Source: Plantago ovata
Lineage: Eukaryota; Streptophyta; Magnoliopsida; Lamiales; Plantaginaceae
Length of the DNA: 64,000 nt
Reading direction: 5' to 3'
Assembly: GCA_028274465.1 (NCBI GenBank)
Contig: CM051458.1
Location: 100,394,855-100,458,854 of the forward strand
Shown here one piece after another: positions 45,362 through 57,023 of the stretch (positions are counted from its first letter, which is position 1; every line of letters starts with the position of its first letter). Under the pieces are notes generated by a model. That model searched no databases. It saw nothing but the letters and a program-made list of their open reading frames with translations, and was not told the DNA's origin. The position numbers were made by a program, and so were the translations under genes.

Positions 45362-47735
45362 AGTCAATACGTTAATGAGTTTTTTTGTGCATTTCTTATG
45401 CACTTTTGTATTGTCCCTTTTTCTATTATTAATAAAATTTTGCCGTTAAAAAAAAGTTACAAATTCGATGTTATGTGTACTCATGAGTCATGATCACTGT
45501 TTGCCATAACTATGTAGAGTTCATTAAAGTAGTGAAGTACTAGACTCGGAGCATGCTTCTTAAGTTTGGAAATTGACTACTAGTATGTACTATATATGAT
45601 TAAGATTTAAGACCATGGCTAACTAACTTCCATCCATTAAGATTTAATTTAAGTGTGTTGAGATGTTAATTGTGATGTGTGTTACGTACCACATGTGGTT
45701 TAAGGTGAATTAAGAATGCTAGTACTTGCTCAATGTGTTACTGGTTTTGAATTATGAGGTAGGGTGTGAGTGACAGGGTGAGCAATATTAACTGATTATA
45801 TGATGCCTTGTTCTCAATAATATATTACCTTGTTGCACATGTGATTAAAGTATGCATTGGAGAAAGTTTCACTTTAGCTTAAGACTTAAAGATAAGAGAC
45901 AAATTCAAAAATTAAGTTAACAAGCTTTAAAGAAAAAGTTAGTTGGGTTTGTGAGTGACTATTTAATAAAAGTTAAAACATAGAGATGGTGAGTCAAGAT
46001 GTCATGGTGAAGGACGACAAGCCCCGATCCACCAACAAAGTGGGGAGTCGAGTCAAGATACATGGTTATGGGCAAGCCCTAGCTAGTCTATTTATTAAGC
46101 TGGTGAATAAGTAGAGTTAATTAAGAGTTAAGGTAGGAATTTACGGTGCCACAGTCCACATGAGCTCACAAATTAAAATATATGAAGAAAATTAAGATAA
46201 TTAAGAAAGGGCCCGGCAAGCCCAATCAAGAGTAAAGATAAGTTCAGTAAGTCAAGAGAAGTTTCAAGTGATTTAGTTAGCACCTTTGCATTTGCGTTAA
46301 GAATAGTAAAAAAAACATTAAATATACGAAGATAAATTCCTAGGTCATAACTTTTACATAGAACTTACAATATTAGTAAACACGACTGACATTTTCTCAA
46401 AACTAAATGTTTTAGTTGTAAGACTAAGTACGATCATACTTCGAGCAAGGTTATTAAGTTTCACTATGTTATCATGTTATTTTCTCAAATTCTATTATTT
46501 CCGTTGCATTACTTTTATGTCTGTGAATTTTAAGGCTCCACCCGTCTCATATGATTTATGATTTTGAGTTTAAATTCGTCCGCTATCAAGGCTCACGATT
46601 TAGCACCAATTGTATTTATTTTTTTGTTTGTTTAATAAAATTTGGAGCGTTAAAAATAGTCTATTTGATTTTTTGATCATGAGCTTGGTAATTACGAAAT
46701 CTGAAAAAGATTAAAAAATGAATCTAAATTGGACTGATTTATAATGGAGATGTTATTTTTCCGATGATATGAACAATACCTAACGCAATTATTAAAATTT
46801 ATTAGGCTCCGTTTAATTCATTCAAAAAAAAAAAAGAATTAAACTTATCTGAATTGTAATATACATTTTAACGTAAATATTAACGGAATCGAAAGGGACA
46901 CCTTCTTTTGGGGTGGCACCGTTTAAAGCTTGAATATTAGTGTGGCAGGGTCGCACGGGCACCTCCTTTTGGGTGCATTTTGACATATAGTATAAGCTAA
47001 GATACCTCCAAAATTTGCCCAAAAGGTATTTTACTATTTTTATTTTATTTTGTAAACACCAAAAAACTTAATTAGTGATAGAGCACAAGAAATGGATTAT
47101 GTTCATAACCGGATTAGTTACAAGAAATGGTCTTTTTATATCAAACACTTATATATGTTGATGTTTGCTTTGAAAAATTATTAGAAAATTCCCTTTGATT
47201 TAACGTAAGAATGTCTATTGTTAGGCTTTCACCGTGGTTAATAACGTCAGCTTTATTTTGGATGTATAGACTAAAGTATAGAATATAGATGATTGATCTT
47301 GCTTCTATACCTTTTCGTTCTTCTTTGCAAAACTACTAAAGCCCAAATGTACTTAAGTTGGCCCAGGTCCATTTCACCAGGTGTGTAGTAGGATGCAAAG
47401 TGTAGAATTAAAACCCGCCAAACAGCCCAAACTACCATTTTTTTTTTAAGTGTAGAACTGCCAGATTGGTTATTTGTCCGCTTGTGGTCTTTGGTCACAA
47501 AAGTTGGCAACTTGGCATCATTCAGTTTGACCGAGACGAAGTCCCATCTATTCCATTTCTTCCCATTCTCGGCTTATCCCGATCCTTGCTACTTAAAAGT
47601 TAAAATGTTTGCTTGGTTGGTAAGACTGATAGAGGAAAACCCAAATCGCGATCAACACATTTATAAATATTAGTCAAAAGTGAAGAGGTCAAGGTGAGTT
47701 TATGTAATGAGTCTAATGGCCAATTACGTATCTAT
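45362..47735. other. Gene-free intergenic DNA with unclassified repeat-like tracts
   Basis: No credible coding frame. The stretch 45960-46270, with repeated AGTTAAG/AAGATAAG words and GGGCCCGGCAAGCCC, looks like non-coding transposon sequence, but I cannot name a family. CACCT(T/C)CTTTTGGG(G)TG occurs twice at about 46900-46980. Confidence 0.35.
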
Positions 47736-47739
47736 TTAG

Positions 47740-47865
47740 AAATGGCATGGCAAGTTCAGGTTCATCCCGTTCTTCATATATCCAAAGTTGAAAATTTGGA
47801 AATTCAACCCGTCCAGAAAGAACTTGACAAGAACATGAAGCCGTCATTATTTGATTAGTCCTCAT
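47740..47865 (+). mobile_element. Possible Ty3/gypsy integrase C-terminal scrap
   Basis: A short plus-strand frame reads WQVQVHPVLHISKVE, close to the HPVFHVSQLK strand at the end of gypsy-type integrases. No neighbouring pol or LTR sequence is recognisable. A broken fossil fragment at best; the match is short and could be chance. Confidence 0.3.
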
Positions 47866-49121
47866 TAGATTAGATATGTTATCTTATCCTTTTTTAATTG
47901 TAAGCATATTATGAAACTGTCAATTTCTCATCAAAAGTTGGCGTCTTTTTAATTACTTATCTACTTCGCAACTAGCTTTGACATTTTGAAAGAAAACTAT
48001 GAGTTGCGCTCTTATATATGCATGTATAGGCGCGCGGTGAGATAATCATGAAACATTTATCCCGAAATGATTATTGCATGATATGGCTCGCCTATTTGCC
48101 TATTTGCATAACGTGTAAAATTTGTAATAAGTCACTAATTGAATTATGAATTACTACTACTAGAGTACTAGTCATTACATTGCGCAACTGTGTATCATCG
48201 CATTAGCTACCAAGAAAAAATAAAATAAAATATTTTCAAAAGATCCAATTACTTATTCCCACCACTTCCCAATTTCCATCTTATGGGACAGCGATAGCAA
48301 AATTTTATTTTGTTTTTTTTTTAAATGTTAAATCTAATTATCATACTTCTCTACACTCCAAATATAATTATACCAACCTTATAACTCCAAATAAATTTAT
48401 ACCACTTCCACCCTGTCTTTATGTCCCGTCGGAGTTCGAACCTCCTAACTATATGCTACCACTTTATTACTCCGTGGCAATTACAGATAACTACTCCATG
48501 AGTCTGCAACAAGTGATTTCATGGGACATTCATCAAGGCGTATAACCCGCACATTTAATCAAAAATCTTACCCCACTACACTTTGTTGTATATAGGTGGC
48601 AAGTGGCAACGTACTTCTCCGTTTTCTTAATTACATGAATGATAATTAACTTACATACTTGTGCGTTTCATTCTTCCACCAAAAACGTGCTACATGTGGA
48701 CATGAGACATCATGCAATCGATGATAAAGAGCAAAAGGAGAAGACAGATTTAAATCATACTATAAGCTCTAAAAGCGATTGAAAATTTTACTAATAATAT
48801 AATTGTAGCGTATTTCTTTAAAGAAAATTGTTTTCTGAAATTTCCAATTTAAATTTAATCGTATTCGACCGGAATTGAAATAATTCATGAGTGATTCTTT
48901 TTAACATCAAATATTACAACTAATCCTATATAACATCATATACAAGTAATACATTTTTATATCTCCAGACCTAAACCGCTTTATGTTTTTTATAGGGATC
49001 TAACCCTGCATTTCTACTTTACCAACCCAACTCCCTGATCTAGACCACATTATAACTCCATAATTTATGAATGATTGACGAGGGCATTGCAAGTTTTAAA
49101 GGGTTGTTTGTAACTAAAAAA

Positions 49122-49380
49122 AGTGAGGATGTATTATATTTAGTGATTTTAATGTCGAAGATCGTTGATTTTATCTGCTTCTTTAGAATTTGTTTATTTT
49201 TACCGTTCTAATTACTGAAAATTGTTATAACTTCACACAATATCTTCGGGAAGTTGTTTATAGAAGAACTTCAAAAGTGAACATGTATTATATTTAGTGA
49301 TTTTAATGTCGAAGATCGTTGATTTTATCTGTTTCTTTAGATTTTGTTTATGTTTACCGTTCTAATTATTGGAAATTGTT
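49122..49380 (+). repeat. 110 bp direct repeat (two copies, 149 bp apart)
   Basis: Copy 1 spans about 49122-49230 and copy 2 about 49271-49380; both contain ATGTATTATATTTAGTGATT, GTCGAAGATCGTTGATTTTA, TTACCGTTCTAATTA and GAAA(A)TTGTTA. They differ at under ten positions. Copy 2 runs directly into the TRIM 5' LTR. Confidence 0.85.
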
Positions 49381-49672
49381 AGAATATCCCACGTCATTTG
49401 TGAGAAACATAATTAAATAATATATAAGTTAAATAAACCTATCGTCTTAACAAGGATTTTTAAGGTGTTATTGCTGCTACTTCAATATGGTATCAAAGTC
49501 AAGTTGACGATGGTTACCCATACAGATGATAATTTCGACTTGTTCAATTATATAATTTATGATTCCACATGCAGAGACAATTAACCGCAACTTACTCGTG
49601 AGGGGTGTGTGTTAGATTATCCCACATCGCTTATAAAATACCTAATTAATTAAAATAATATAATAAGCCGGT
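49377..49672 (+). mobile_element. TRIM (miniature LTR element), fossil
   Basis: 5' LTR at about 49377-49487 begins TGTTAGAATATCCCAC. A primer-binding site resembling tRNA-iMet follows (TGGTATCAAAG, 49488). About 120 bp of non-coding interior ends in a purine tract (GTGAGGGGTGTG), and then a 3' LTR begins TGTTAGATTATCCCACATCG at 49610. LTR length near 110 bp and the TGTTAGA(A/T)TATCCCACATCG start are typical of plant TRIMs. The 3' LTR appears incomplete here; a related stretch lies at 50535-50612. Divergence between the ends suggests it is old. Confidence 0.7.
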
Positions 49673-50534
49673 TGATTTACCCAATTGATTACCTACCAAT
49701 CAATTTTAATCCATTGATCTTACTTGTCCAATTTCAATCTGGTGCGTACATGTGTCCTTAGTTAATTAAAAGATGTAGGGTTCGAATCATGTTGGTGTGA
49801 TTTTTCTCCATTACTTTTATTATTATTTTTGTTGAAGGTGTTTGGTTCGAATCTTGTTGGCGTGATTTTTCTCTATTATTTGTATCATTATTTTAGTTGA
49901 AGGTGTTGGGTTCGAATCTTATTGACGTAATTTTTTTCTTTTTTATTTATTCTCTTCTTAATTTTTTATATTTCAACATAAAGTTGTTTGACGTATTATA
50001 CTTAATTTTAAAAATAACCATGATATGTTCTTATAAGAAAAGACATACTTCATCCGTCCAATAATAAATGTAACACTTGATTTTGTTGCCTTTTTCGATG
50101 GTCATTTTGACTTTAAATTATTCTTAAACTATACGATAAAAATAACTAAAAACATCATATTATGAAACTAGAATGTTTATATGAAGCACTTGACAATATA
50201 TTCAACTGATGAAGAATACCAATTAACATGCGAAAAAGATGCATTGCAGATTTTGAAGTTGAATGTTTCCAAAGTCTAGAGATGTATCTGATTGTTTTTA
50301 ACTCATCGGAAGAATACTTTCCGTATGTCTAATATAGTTCAATTCAAAACTATTAATTGCATAACTACAAAAACTATATATTTTATATTACGTTTAATTA
50401 CTAAATTAATTAATATTTTTTATTACGTTTAAAGTCATTATGTGAAGATTATATATTCGCTCCATTTATTTCAATATATTATTTAATAAAACATTAATGT
50501 TTTACAAGATTACGCGTGTGACGCAGTTCCTAGT

Positions 50535-50612
50535 TAATATATAAGTTGGATAACCTTATCACCCTAACTAATTAACAAAGTCTTTTAAGATATTATTGAC
50601 ACAACTTTAATA
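50535..50612 (+). mobile_element. LTR fragment related to the TRIM at 49.4 kb
   Basis: ATATAAGTTGGATAACCTTATC...TTTTAAGATATTATTG aligns with the second half of the 5' LTR (ATATAAGTTAAATAAACCTATC...TTTTAAGGTGTTATTG). It could be the displaced rest of the 3' LTR, separated by about 860 bp of inserted DNA, or a separate solo fragment. Confidence 0.5.
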
Positions 50613-51004
50613 AAAACTGTTATCCAGTAACTAGTTGTGGTATGGCCATAACGGGATCGTGGTTGAACATGCTTTTATACTCCTACGTATTATCTATGGG
50701 TCTTTGGAAGAACTTCTAGTGTGCATCACTTATGCACGTTGTGACTCGTTTGTATCTTTTATCTATTCTATCTATTAATAATATTTTGCCTTTTCCAAAA
50801 AAAAAAATAATTAAAAAAAAATCTCTACGAGAAAAAAGTACTTGTGTGAAGTGCGTATGATAAAATACTTGTAAGGTCTAAGGATCATACTTATTGTTCC
50901 CCATGACCAGGCGTGAGACATTATACATTTATTTTCTTTCCCATCCAAATTAAAAACAAAAGTAAACATGAAATTAACAACACTACAAAAATAGCAGATT
51001 CAGG

Positions 51005-51342
51005 GTAAATATTACTCTATCACTGTCAAAAGACTATTAATTGTAATATAATGTTGTTTCGATAGTTTTGCATATAGGGACAAAAACAAGATAAAGCCTA
51101 TTAATAGTAATTTTTAATTTTTTTAATCAAAATTATTTACTTTTACTTCAAACCATCCAATACAATACGTCGATTCTTAGATCTAGACGATGCAATTGGG
51201 GCACTAATCGACTTCCAAAACTGCTCAAAACTAGTCTAACAACTAATTTAGTAATTATTATACCTAAAACGACGACTATTAGTAAAATAGAAAAAAAAAA
51301 ATCCTAAAACGACAACTAACAACCAAAAAGTATAGGAGGGAG
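51005..51342. mobile_element. Stowaway-like MITE (family B), left end uncertain
   Basis: The right end TATAGGAGGGAG precedes TA, and inside are AACGACGACTATTAGT and TGTCAAAAGACTATTAAT, shared with the elements at 52439 and 52720. The left terminus is eroded. CACTACAAAAATAGCA just outside (50989) resembles a CACTA end. Confidence 0.55.
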
Positions 51343-51440
51343 TATCATATTAACATATCGTTGTTTCTTTTAAGTCCAAAGGTAAAGTCAAAACATGCTC
51401 GTTTTGATGAGATAAAAATTAAAGGATTGACCAAGCATAT

Positions 51441-51602
51441 ATCTCAATAGATACCGACTTCATGTAATATATTAATTCATTCTAATAGATAATAATATTG
51501 CAGATATTTTATTATTTAAAAATCCCAATAGATACCGACTTCATGTAATATATTAATTCATTCTAATAGATAATAATATTGCAGATATTTTATTATTTAA
51601 AA
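51441..51602. repeat. Two tandem 81 bp units
   Basis: CAATAGATACCGACTTCATG through ATTTTATTATTTAAAA occurs twice head to tail with an offset of 81 bp and almost no mismatch, which indicates a recent local duplication in AT-rich DNA. It could also be an assembly artefact. Confidence 0.93.
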
Positions 51603-52438
51603 TATCAATTTTACAATAAGTTGACAAATCATGGTAAATTTTAACAAAATTGTGCGAGGTTTGTTGTAGAAGTGACATTGTCTTTCTTGAACTATTTAAA
51701 AGTGGTGTTCGCGAGAGTCGATGGCAAGAATATTCATACGAGTCAAGACTACATACAGTAACAGTCTTCCCTTGAGACAAAATAAGATACGTATTATTTT
51801 TCGATAGACAAAATCCAACCTTATATTAGTCTACATTGCCAAATAACGATCTCAACAAGATCCACTAAAAACCAGCTAGATAACACTGTGAAAGTATATA
51901 TCATTTCTAAACAAATTAAAATCCATATAACCTTTGAACAAACAATTTTAGTGTTCATTTTTGCCGGCCTTTTTCTGATTAAAATCCATACAACCTTATA
52001 TCAGAATAAGAAAATATGCAGTTCTTTACCTATTAAATTCGTGGTTCGACTCTGACATATGCATTAGATGTTACTACATAACAAAAAAAATAAAAAAAAT
52101 TAAACGACTATATTGATGGAAAGTACATGCTAGTACATGCTATATTAAGACTTGAAAAAGACTATGGATGGACTATATATTTTTATATAAAAATTTGATA
52201 GAAGTTATAGGATTATCAAGCTAATATAGGACTCATCATAAATTAATCTATTCCTATGAATTTTATTTTTTTTTTACTTTTCCCTAGTTTTTTCAGGTAA
52301 CTCTTTGGTAATCAATATACATATTGATAATGATGATTAAGTTGTGGGATGTTACTAAAATAATCTCTAAATATATTAGGTCCTAGAAGATTGAAAGACT
52401 ATAAGTAGGTGTAATCATTACTTTAAAATAAAATAATA

Positions 52439-52680
52439 TTCCTTCCTGTTTTTTTTAATTGTGATGTTAGAAATTCCGGACATATTAAGGTAGCAACCAA
52501 TTAATAGTATTGTCAAAAGTAATTGTCAAAAGCCTATTAATATTAATATATTATTTTGATAGCTGTAAATATAGAAATATAAGAGAGATAAAACCTGTTA
52601 ATAATAATAATTATACCTAAAACGACGACTATTAATGAGAGAGATGAATTCTTAAACGACAATAAAATGATAGGAGGGAG
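52439..52680. mobile_element. Stowaway-like MITE (family B), 242 bp
   Basis: TA-flanked, with ends TTCCTTCCTG and GATAGGAGGGAG. The interior shares TGTCAAAAG, CCTATTAATA, TTTTGATAG and AACGACGACTATTA with the adjacent copy at 52720. Confidence 0.7.
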
Positions 52681-52719
52681 TATTTACTTATATCGTTCAT
52701 AACATTTCATAAATTATTA

Positions 52720-52979
52720 CTCCCTTCTATATATTTTAGTTGTTGTTTTAGGAATTTGATATTTTACTAATAGTTGTCGTTTTAGATATAATGATTAATA
52801 CTATAAAATTTATTTCTCTTTTGTCCCTATATTTACTACTATCAAAATAATCTCATATCGCATATTACTATTAATAGCCTTTATACAATGACTTTGACTA
52901 GAATATTATTAATAGGTTTCCACTTTAAAATTGTGAAATTATTAAAACGACAACTAAACTACAAAGATATAGGAGGAAG
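52720..52979. mobile_element. Stowaway-like MITE (family B), 260 bp
   Basis: TA duplication; CTCCCTTCTATATATTTTAG at the left and ATATAGGAGGAAG at the right are inverted repeats. The subterminal TTGTCGTTTTAG / TTAAAACGACAACTAA pair is also inverted. Best preserved member of its family in the window. Confidence 0.8.
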
Positions 52980-53049
52980 TACAACACTATATCACTTATT
53001 CTTTACCTACCTTCTCTCACTAAAAACTTTACCTACGCCTGTGCTTATT

Positions 53050-53320
53050 AATCCATATGCTCTCTCACAAGTGTCCCAATTTGACTTATTTCGGTCAACA
53101 ACTTTCAACTTTGACTTGGGATATTACTCTTAAACTATAATGATAAAACATTTAACAAAATTATATTATGAATAAATAATTTATCATTATAGTTTAATTT
53201 TCATAATATAATTTCGTTAAATACTTTATCAATATAGTTTAAAAGTAATTGAGAGTCAAAGTTGAAAGTTGTTGGCCGAAAAAAGACAAACTTGTGACAC
53301 TTCTGATAGAACGGACGGAG
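53050..53320. mobile_element. Stowaway-like MITE (family A), second copy
   Basis: The right end GAACGGACGGAG precedes TA. GTCAACAACTTTCAACTTTG and its inverted partner CAAAGTTGAAAGTTGTTGGC bracket an AT-rich palindrome with TTTATCATTATAGTTTAA, as in the copy upstream of AP-3 beta (8513-8770). The left end is less certain. Confidence 0.75.
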
Positions 53321-53612
53321 TATTATTTACTCTCTTGTTTTTTAGAAAAGCAAGAGATATACTCCCTCTGTTTTTAATTAAGTGTCGTTTTGAAAAAAAC
53401 ACAAATTTTAATACAACCTACTAAGAGACCTACTACAATTATAAAACATTATAAAACACAAATTCTTAATTTACTCTCTTGTTTTTTAGAAAAGAAAGAG
53501 ATATAGTATTAAATTAACATAAGTTTAAAATTAAAGAAGTTACAAACCGGACAAAATTAAAGAAGTTTAAAATTAAAATTATATATATGCCTCCAACTAG
53601 GCTCTATCCTCA

Positions 53613-53765
53613 CCGTCTGAACTGAACTGATATGTAATGAACTGAACTGAACTTAATAGTTTTGAACTGAACTTAATTGTAATATAAAATATTATTAAGA
53701 AATCTGAACTGATCTAATATGAACTGAATTGAAATTAACATAGTTAATTTTCATACGAAAAAATA
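53613..53765. repeat. Dispersed AACTG-pentamer element, copy 2
   Basis: CGTCTGAACTGAACTGATAT opens a run of GAACT/TGAACT pentamers interrupted by TTGTAATATAAAATATTATT (compare TTGTAGCACAAAATACTATT in copy 1). It ends near TTTTCATACGAAAAAATAA. Same architecture as 12165-12362. Confidence 0.65.
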
Positions 53766-54239
53766 ATTATCTCACTTTTATTTTATTTCTTAAATATTCA
53801 TGAATCAGAATTATGTAACCTTGGGAGTTGGGACAAATGCAGTAACTTCCAACTTTTAGAATATCAGTATATTCGTTCTCGACTTTTTATTGCATTATAT
53901 TATTACCAAGAAAACGTGACATGTGTTGATCCGACCAAAAATGATTATGAAAAAGAGAATAAGTTATTTGACGGCGTTTATCAGCTGCACGGTGAGCCAA
54001 ATGTAAAGCGCAAACCGAGCTAGGAGACAATCAAAAAAATTTAACGGCGTCAATCTGTAAGAAGGGACCCACCAACGGACAACATTGAAAATACCGAAAC
54101 GAGTGGCTTAGGACATTTTTGCAATTATCTCTGCTGCCAGAAAAGAGGAAAGATTGAAAGAAGAAGCAATAGAAAACAAAATTTATTAAAAGTGCAAATG
54201 TTTTACATCAATTTAGTCATTTCAGTGTTTTCTCCGCCA

Positions 54240-54420
54240 CCGGAAGTTCCCGGTTAAAACAATGGGCCCTGTCTTTTACTCCGATAATGGGCTTTGTCTG
54301 GGCCCATTCCCTTAGCTTCATTGTTGGTTGTGTGTGCTCTAGTCCATCTGGTCCTCAGCTTTTGAGTATTTTTGACAGCTTTATCTAATTATCTTCGCTT
54401 CCCCTATAAATTAGGAATGG
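54240..54420 (+). promoter_or_regulatory. Promoter-like block with no recognisable gene
   Basis: ATGGGCCCTG (about 54264), ATGGGCTTTG (54289) and CTGGGCCCAT (54299) are site II-type motifs, followed by CCCCTATAAATTAGG (about 54402), a fair TATA box. The 300 bp downstream contains no plausible start of a known protein and soon reaches the Mutator-like element. It could drive a non-coding RNA or be the remnant of a lost gene. Confidence 0.4.
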
Positions 54421-54731
54421 GAATGAATGGCTGCAATCCCACAGACTAGACTGTGTGTATTGGTGCGTGGCGAGGGACTTGATCAGTTAAGTTTTGAACG
54501 TGAGGTAGGTCCGTAGGTAGATGTAAAAAAAGAAAAAAAAGAAAAAAAACTGTTGGTAGAGATGTATTTAAAAAAAGAATATGATAATATTCGATCGGAT
54601 TAATTGCACTAAACAAATAAAGCTCTATGCTAAATTGCTAATCTTACAAATTCACCTATTTGGACTCCAAGATAACACATTCCACATCTTCTAAATCCTT
54701 TTTAACATACTACTCACAATAGTAGATACAT

Positions 54732-55631
54732 GGGGTCGTCTTCGTACCGACCTAAATACAGGTCTCCACTAGATTGTTGCCACGTGACATTTAATTTCAT
54801 CTGGTCCCTTCCTTTTGGTTCAAAGCTATTTTACATGTAATTTTCGGTACGATCTATTAAAAATTATATTTTTTTAATTAAAATAATCCACCTAAAATAT
54901 AAGTTGACTACGATGCCCTTTTTTATATATATATATTCTTATATTTAAAAATAATATTTTTTTCACAATTAAAATTTTATAATTACATATTTTTTAACCT
55001 TATTAATCATTTAACCTTTTAATTAATCATCACTCATTACATCCTTGAATTTCAATTAATCATAACAAAACTTATCCATCCTAAACGTTCCAGTTAATGA
55101 AGAACCCTAGATAATTCATTTTCCCTAAACGCCCATTGTCAAAAACTTACCTCTTTCTTGTTTCTCAATCTTGGTGAAGAGATAAAAAATAGAGGCGATG
55201 AGAGAGATGAGATGGTGGTCTGTGTACAGTTGTATATAAAGCACGTACAAGCTTGCAATTGGATTTTGGTTTGGAAATGGAAATTGAGAAAGAACAGGTA
55301 GACCAGAATCGAATCGGTGGAATTTGAGTTTGATTTTGATGCTAATCAAGTAGAAATTAAGAATGATTAATAATTTTGATTAAATGAATTTCAATGTAAT
55401 TACATTATTTAAAATTTTTAAAAGCATTTTAAAATATTTTCAAGATATAATAATAAAAAAATTAAATATAATTAAAAAGTTATGGGGTTACAAATGTACA
55501 TTCAAGATTTACTATTAACACTAATTTGGTTATAATTAAAATGATAAGTTCGTACCACTGTCACATGTCAACAATTTAATGGAGACCTATTCTCAGGTCA
55601 TTACGAAGGCGACCTGAAAATAAAAATCTCC
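54732..55631. mobile_element. 900 bp Mutator-like element with 9 bp target duplication
   Basis: TAGATACAT occurs immediately before (54723-54731) and after (55632-55640), a perfect 9 bp duplication diagnostic of MULEs. The inverted ends share GTCG(T/C)CTTCGTA, GACCT, AGGTCTCCA(C/T)TA and ATTGTTG-CA(C/T)GTGACA over about 60 bp; the right end has an extra outer stretch (GGAGATTTTTATTTTCAGG). No transposase. The interior may hold captured host sequence: on the minus strand, TTTATATA, a CT-rich leader-like tract and GAAAGAG|GTAAGTTTTT, a strong splice donor (about 55150). Confidence 0.88.
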
Positions 55632-56069
55632 TAGATACATTCCCATTTAAATCGTTCAAAGTTTTAATATTTTATCCATTCCACTTATTTATTTACACTC
55701 ATTTATTTACAGTTTTCTTTTTTGTCCCTCTGTTTTTTTTGTTTTTTTTTCCCTTTTTGTTCATGTTTTATTACTACTCCTATATTATTGATCATGTCAT
55801 TTAAAAACATAGTATAACATATCCATTAAAATCATAAAACAAAGGATATATTCATCGTGACGGAGGATATCCCAAGCTTCCTGTTTTCTATTAAAGCCGA
55901 GTTGAGTCCTTAATTTAAATTTTATTCAACAAATCCAAACACTAGAATCTCAGTGTCAAAAGCGATCACCAAAAGAGTTGCAGACATTCTCTTCTTGCGC
56001 GCCACAATAGTTAATTGCCTGACGGTGGCCAACTATCAACATTTGGCAAATTTTATGGAATTTATAGTA

Positions 56070-56305
56070 GTTATTCCGTTTCATTAATAATTTCCTAAGA
56101 TTATTATTCATTGCGACATTTGACCACGTATAATTTTTAAATTAAACTGTATCAATATAAATTAAAAGTTGATTATGAAAATATATTTCATTTAATTTCA
56201 TAATATAATTTTATTATATTTTTCTCTAATGTAATTTAGGAGTTATACATGGTCAAAGGTCGCAATGAATAGTCCACTTAGAAGTTATTAATAAAATGGA
56301 GGTAG
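56070..56305. mobile_element. Stowaway-like MITE, 236 bp
   Basis: TA duplication; the left end GTTATTCCGTTTCATTAATAA and right end TTATTAATAAAATGGAGGTAG are inverted repeats. Inner arms CATTGCGACATTTGACCA and TGGTCAAAGGTCGCAATG are also inverted. A different family from A and B. Confidence 0.8.
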
Positions 56306-57023
56306 TATGTATTAAATTGTACATCCAAATAATTATTTATCTTATTTGACCAGAAATACATTGTTTCCATTTGTGACATTTACTATTTTAGTTGTCATAG
56401 AGAAAAGTCCAACTTGGAAATTAAATTTATCGAGATTTGTAGAACATTAAAATGATTAAAATGATGCGACCAAATTAAAGCTTGCGAAATGTTCATGAGT
56501 GCCTAAAATAAGTAAACAACTTTTTTTTAAAACGAGGATGTACTCATGGGCTTGTCTGGGCTTGTCTGATAGGAGCAAGCTGGTGTAAATCGATATCTCA
56601 CTATGCGTTTACCTAACTTTCTTATAACGTACACTCACGAACAATTTGATTTTGTTAACACCATGAACCGTTTTAGAGGAGTTTTGTCAATCTCGTCTAA
56701 ACGCAAAGAGAGGGTATAAAGATTCGCAGGAGATTGTGAATTTATGTAAAATTTACTTTGAGATTATATAAATATAAATTAGTACTAGCATCAAGGTTCG
56801 ATTGTTGTGACTGAAACAGAGATCATAAATCATAATGTTGCCCTTAGAGACCATCATGTTTTTTGATTTGGAAGCAATCGTCACCCAAACAGCCAAACTG
56901 AATGAAAAGAGGGACAGTACGTAGTACTCAACAACCATGGGGCAACTAGTCTATCATCTTGGGAATGATAGATTAGATTGAGGTCTGAGCATGTAACAGA
57001 GCACTTCCTTTGTTGTGATTTTT

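Noticed and set aside
49610-49640. TATCCCACATCG resembling the upstream sequence element of plant snRNA genes
   Set aside because: It is the start of a TRIM LTR, no TATA box stands at the proper spacing and no snRNA sequence follows.
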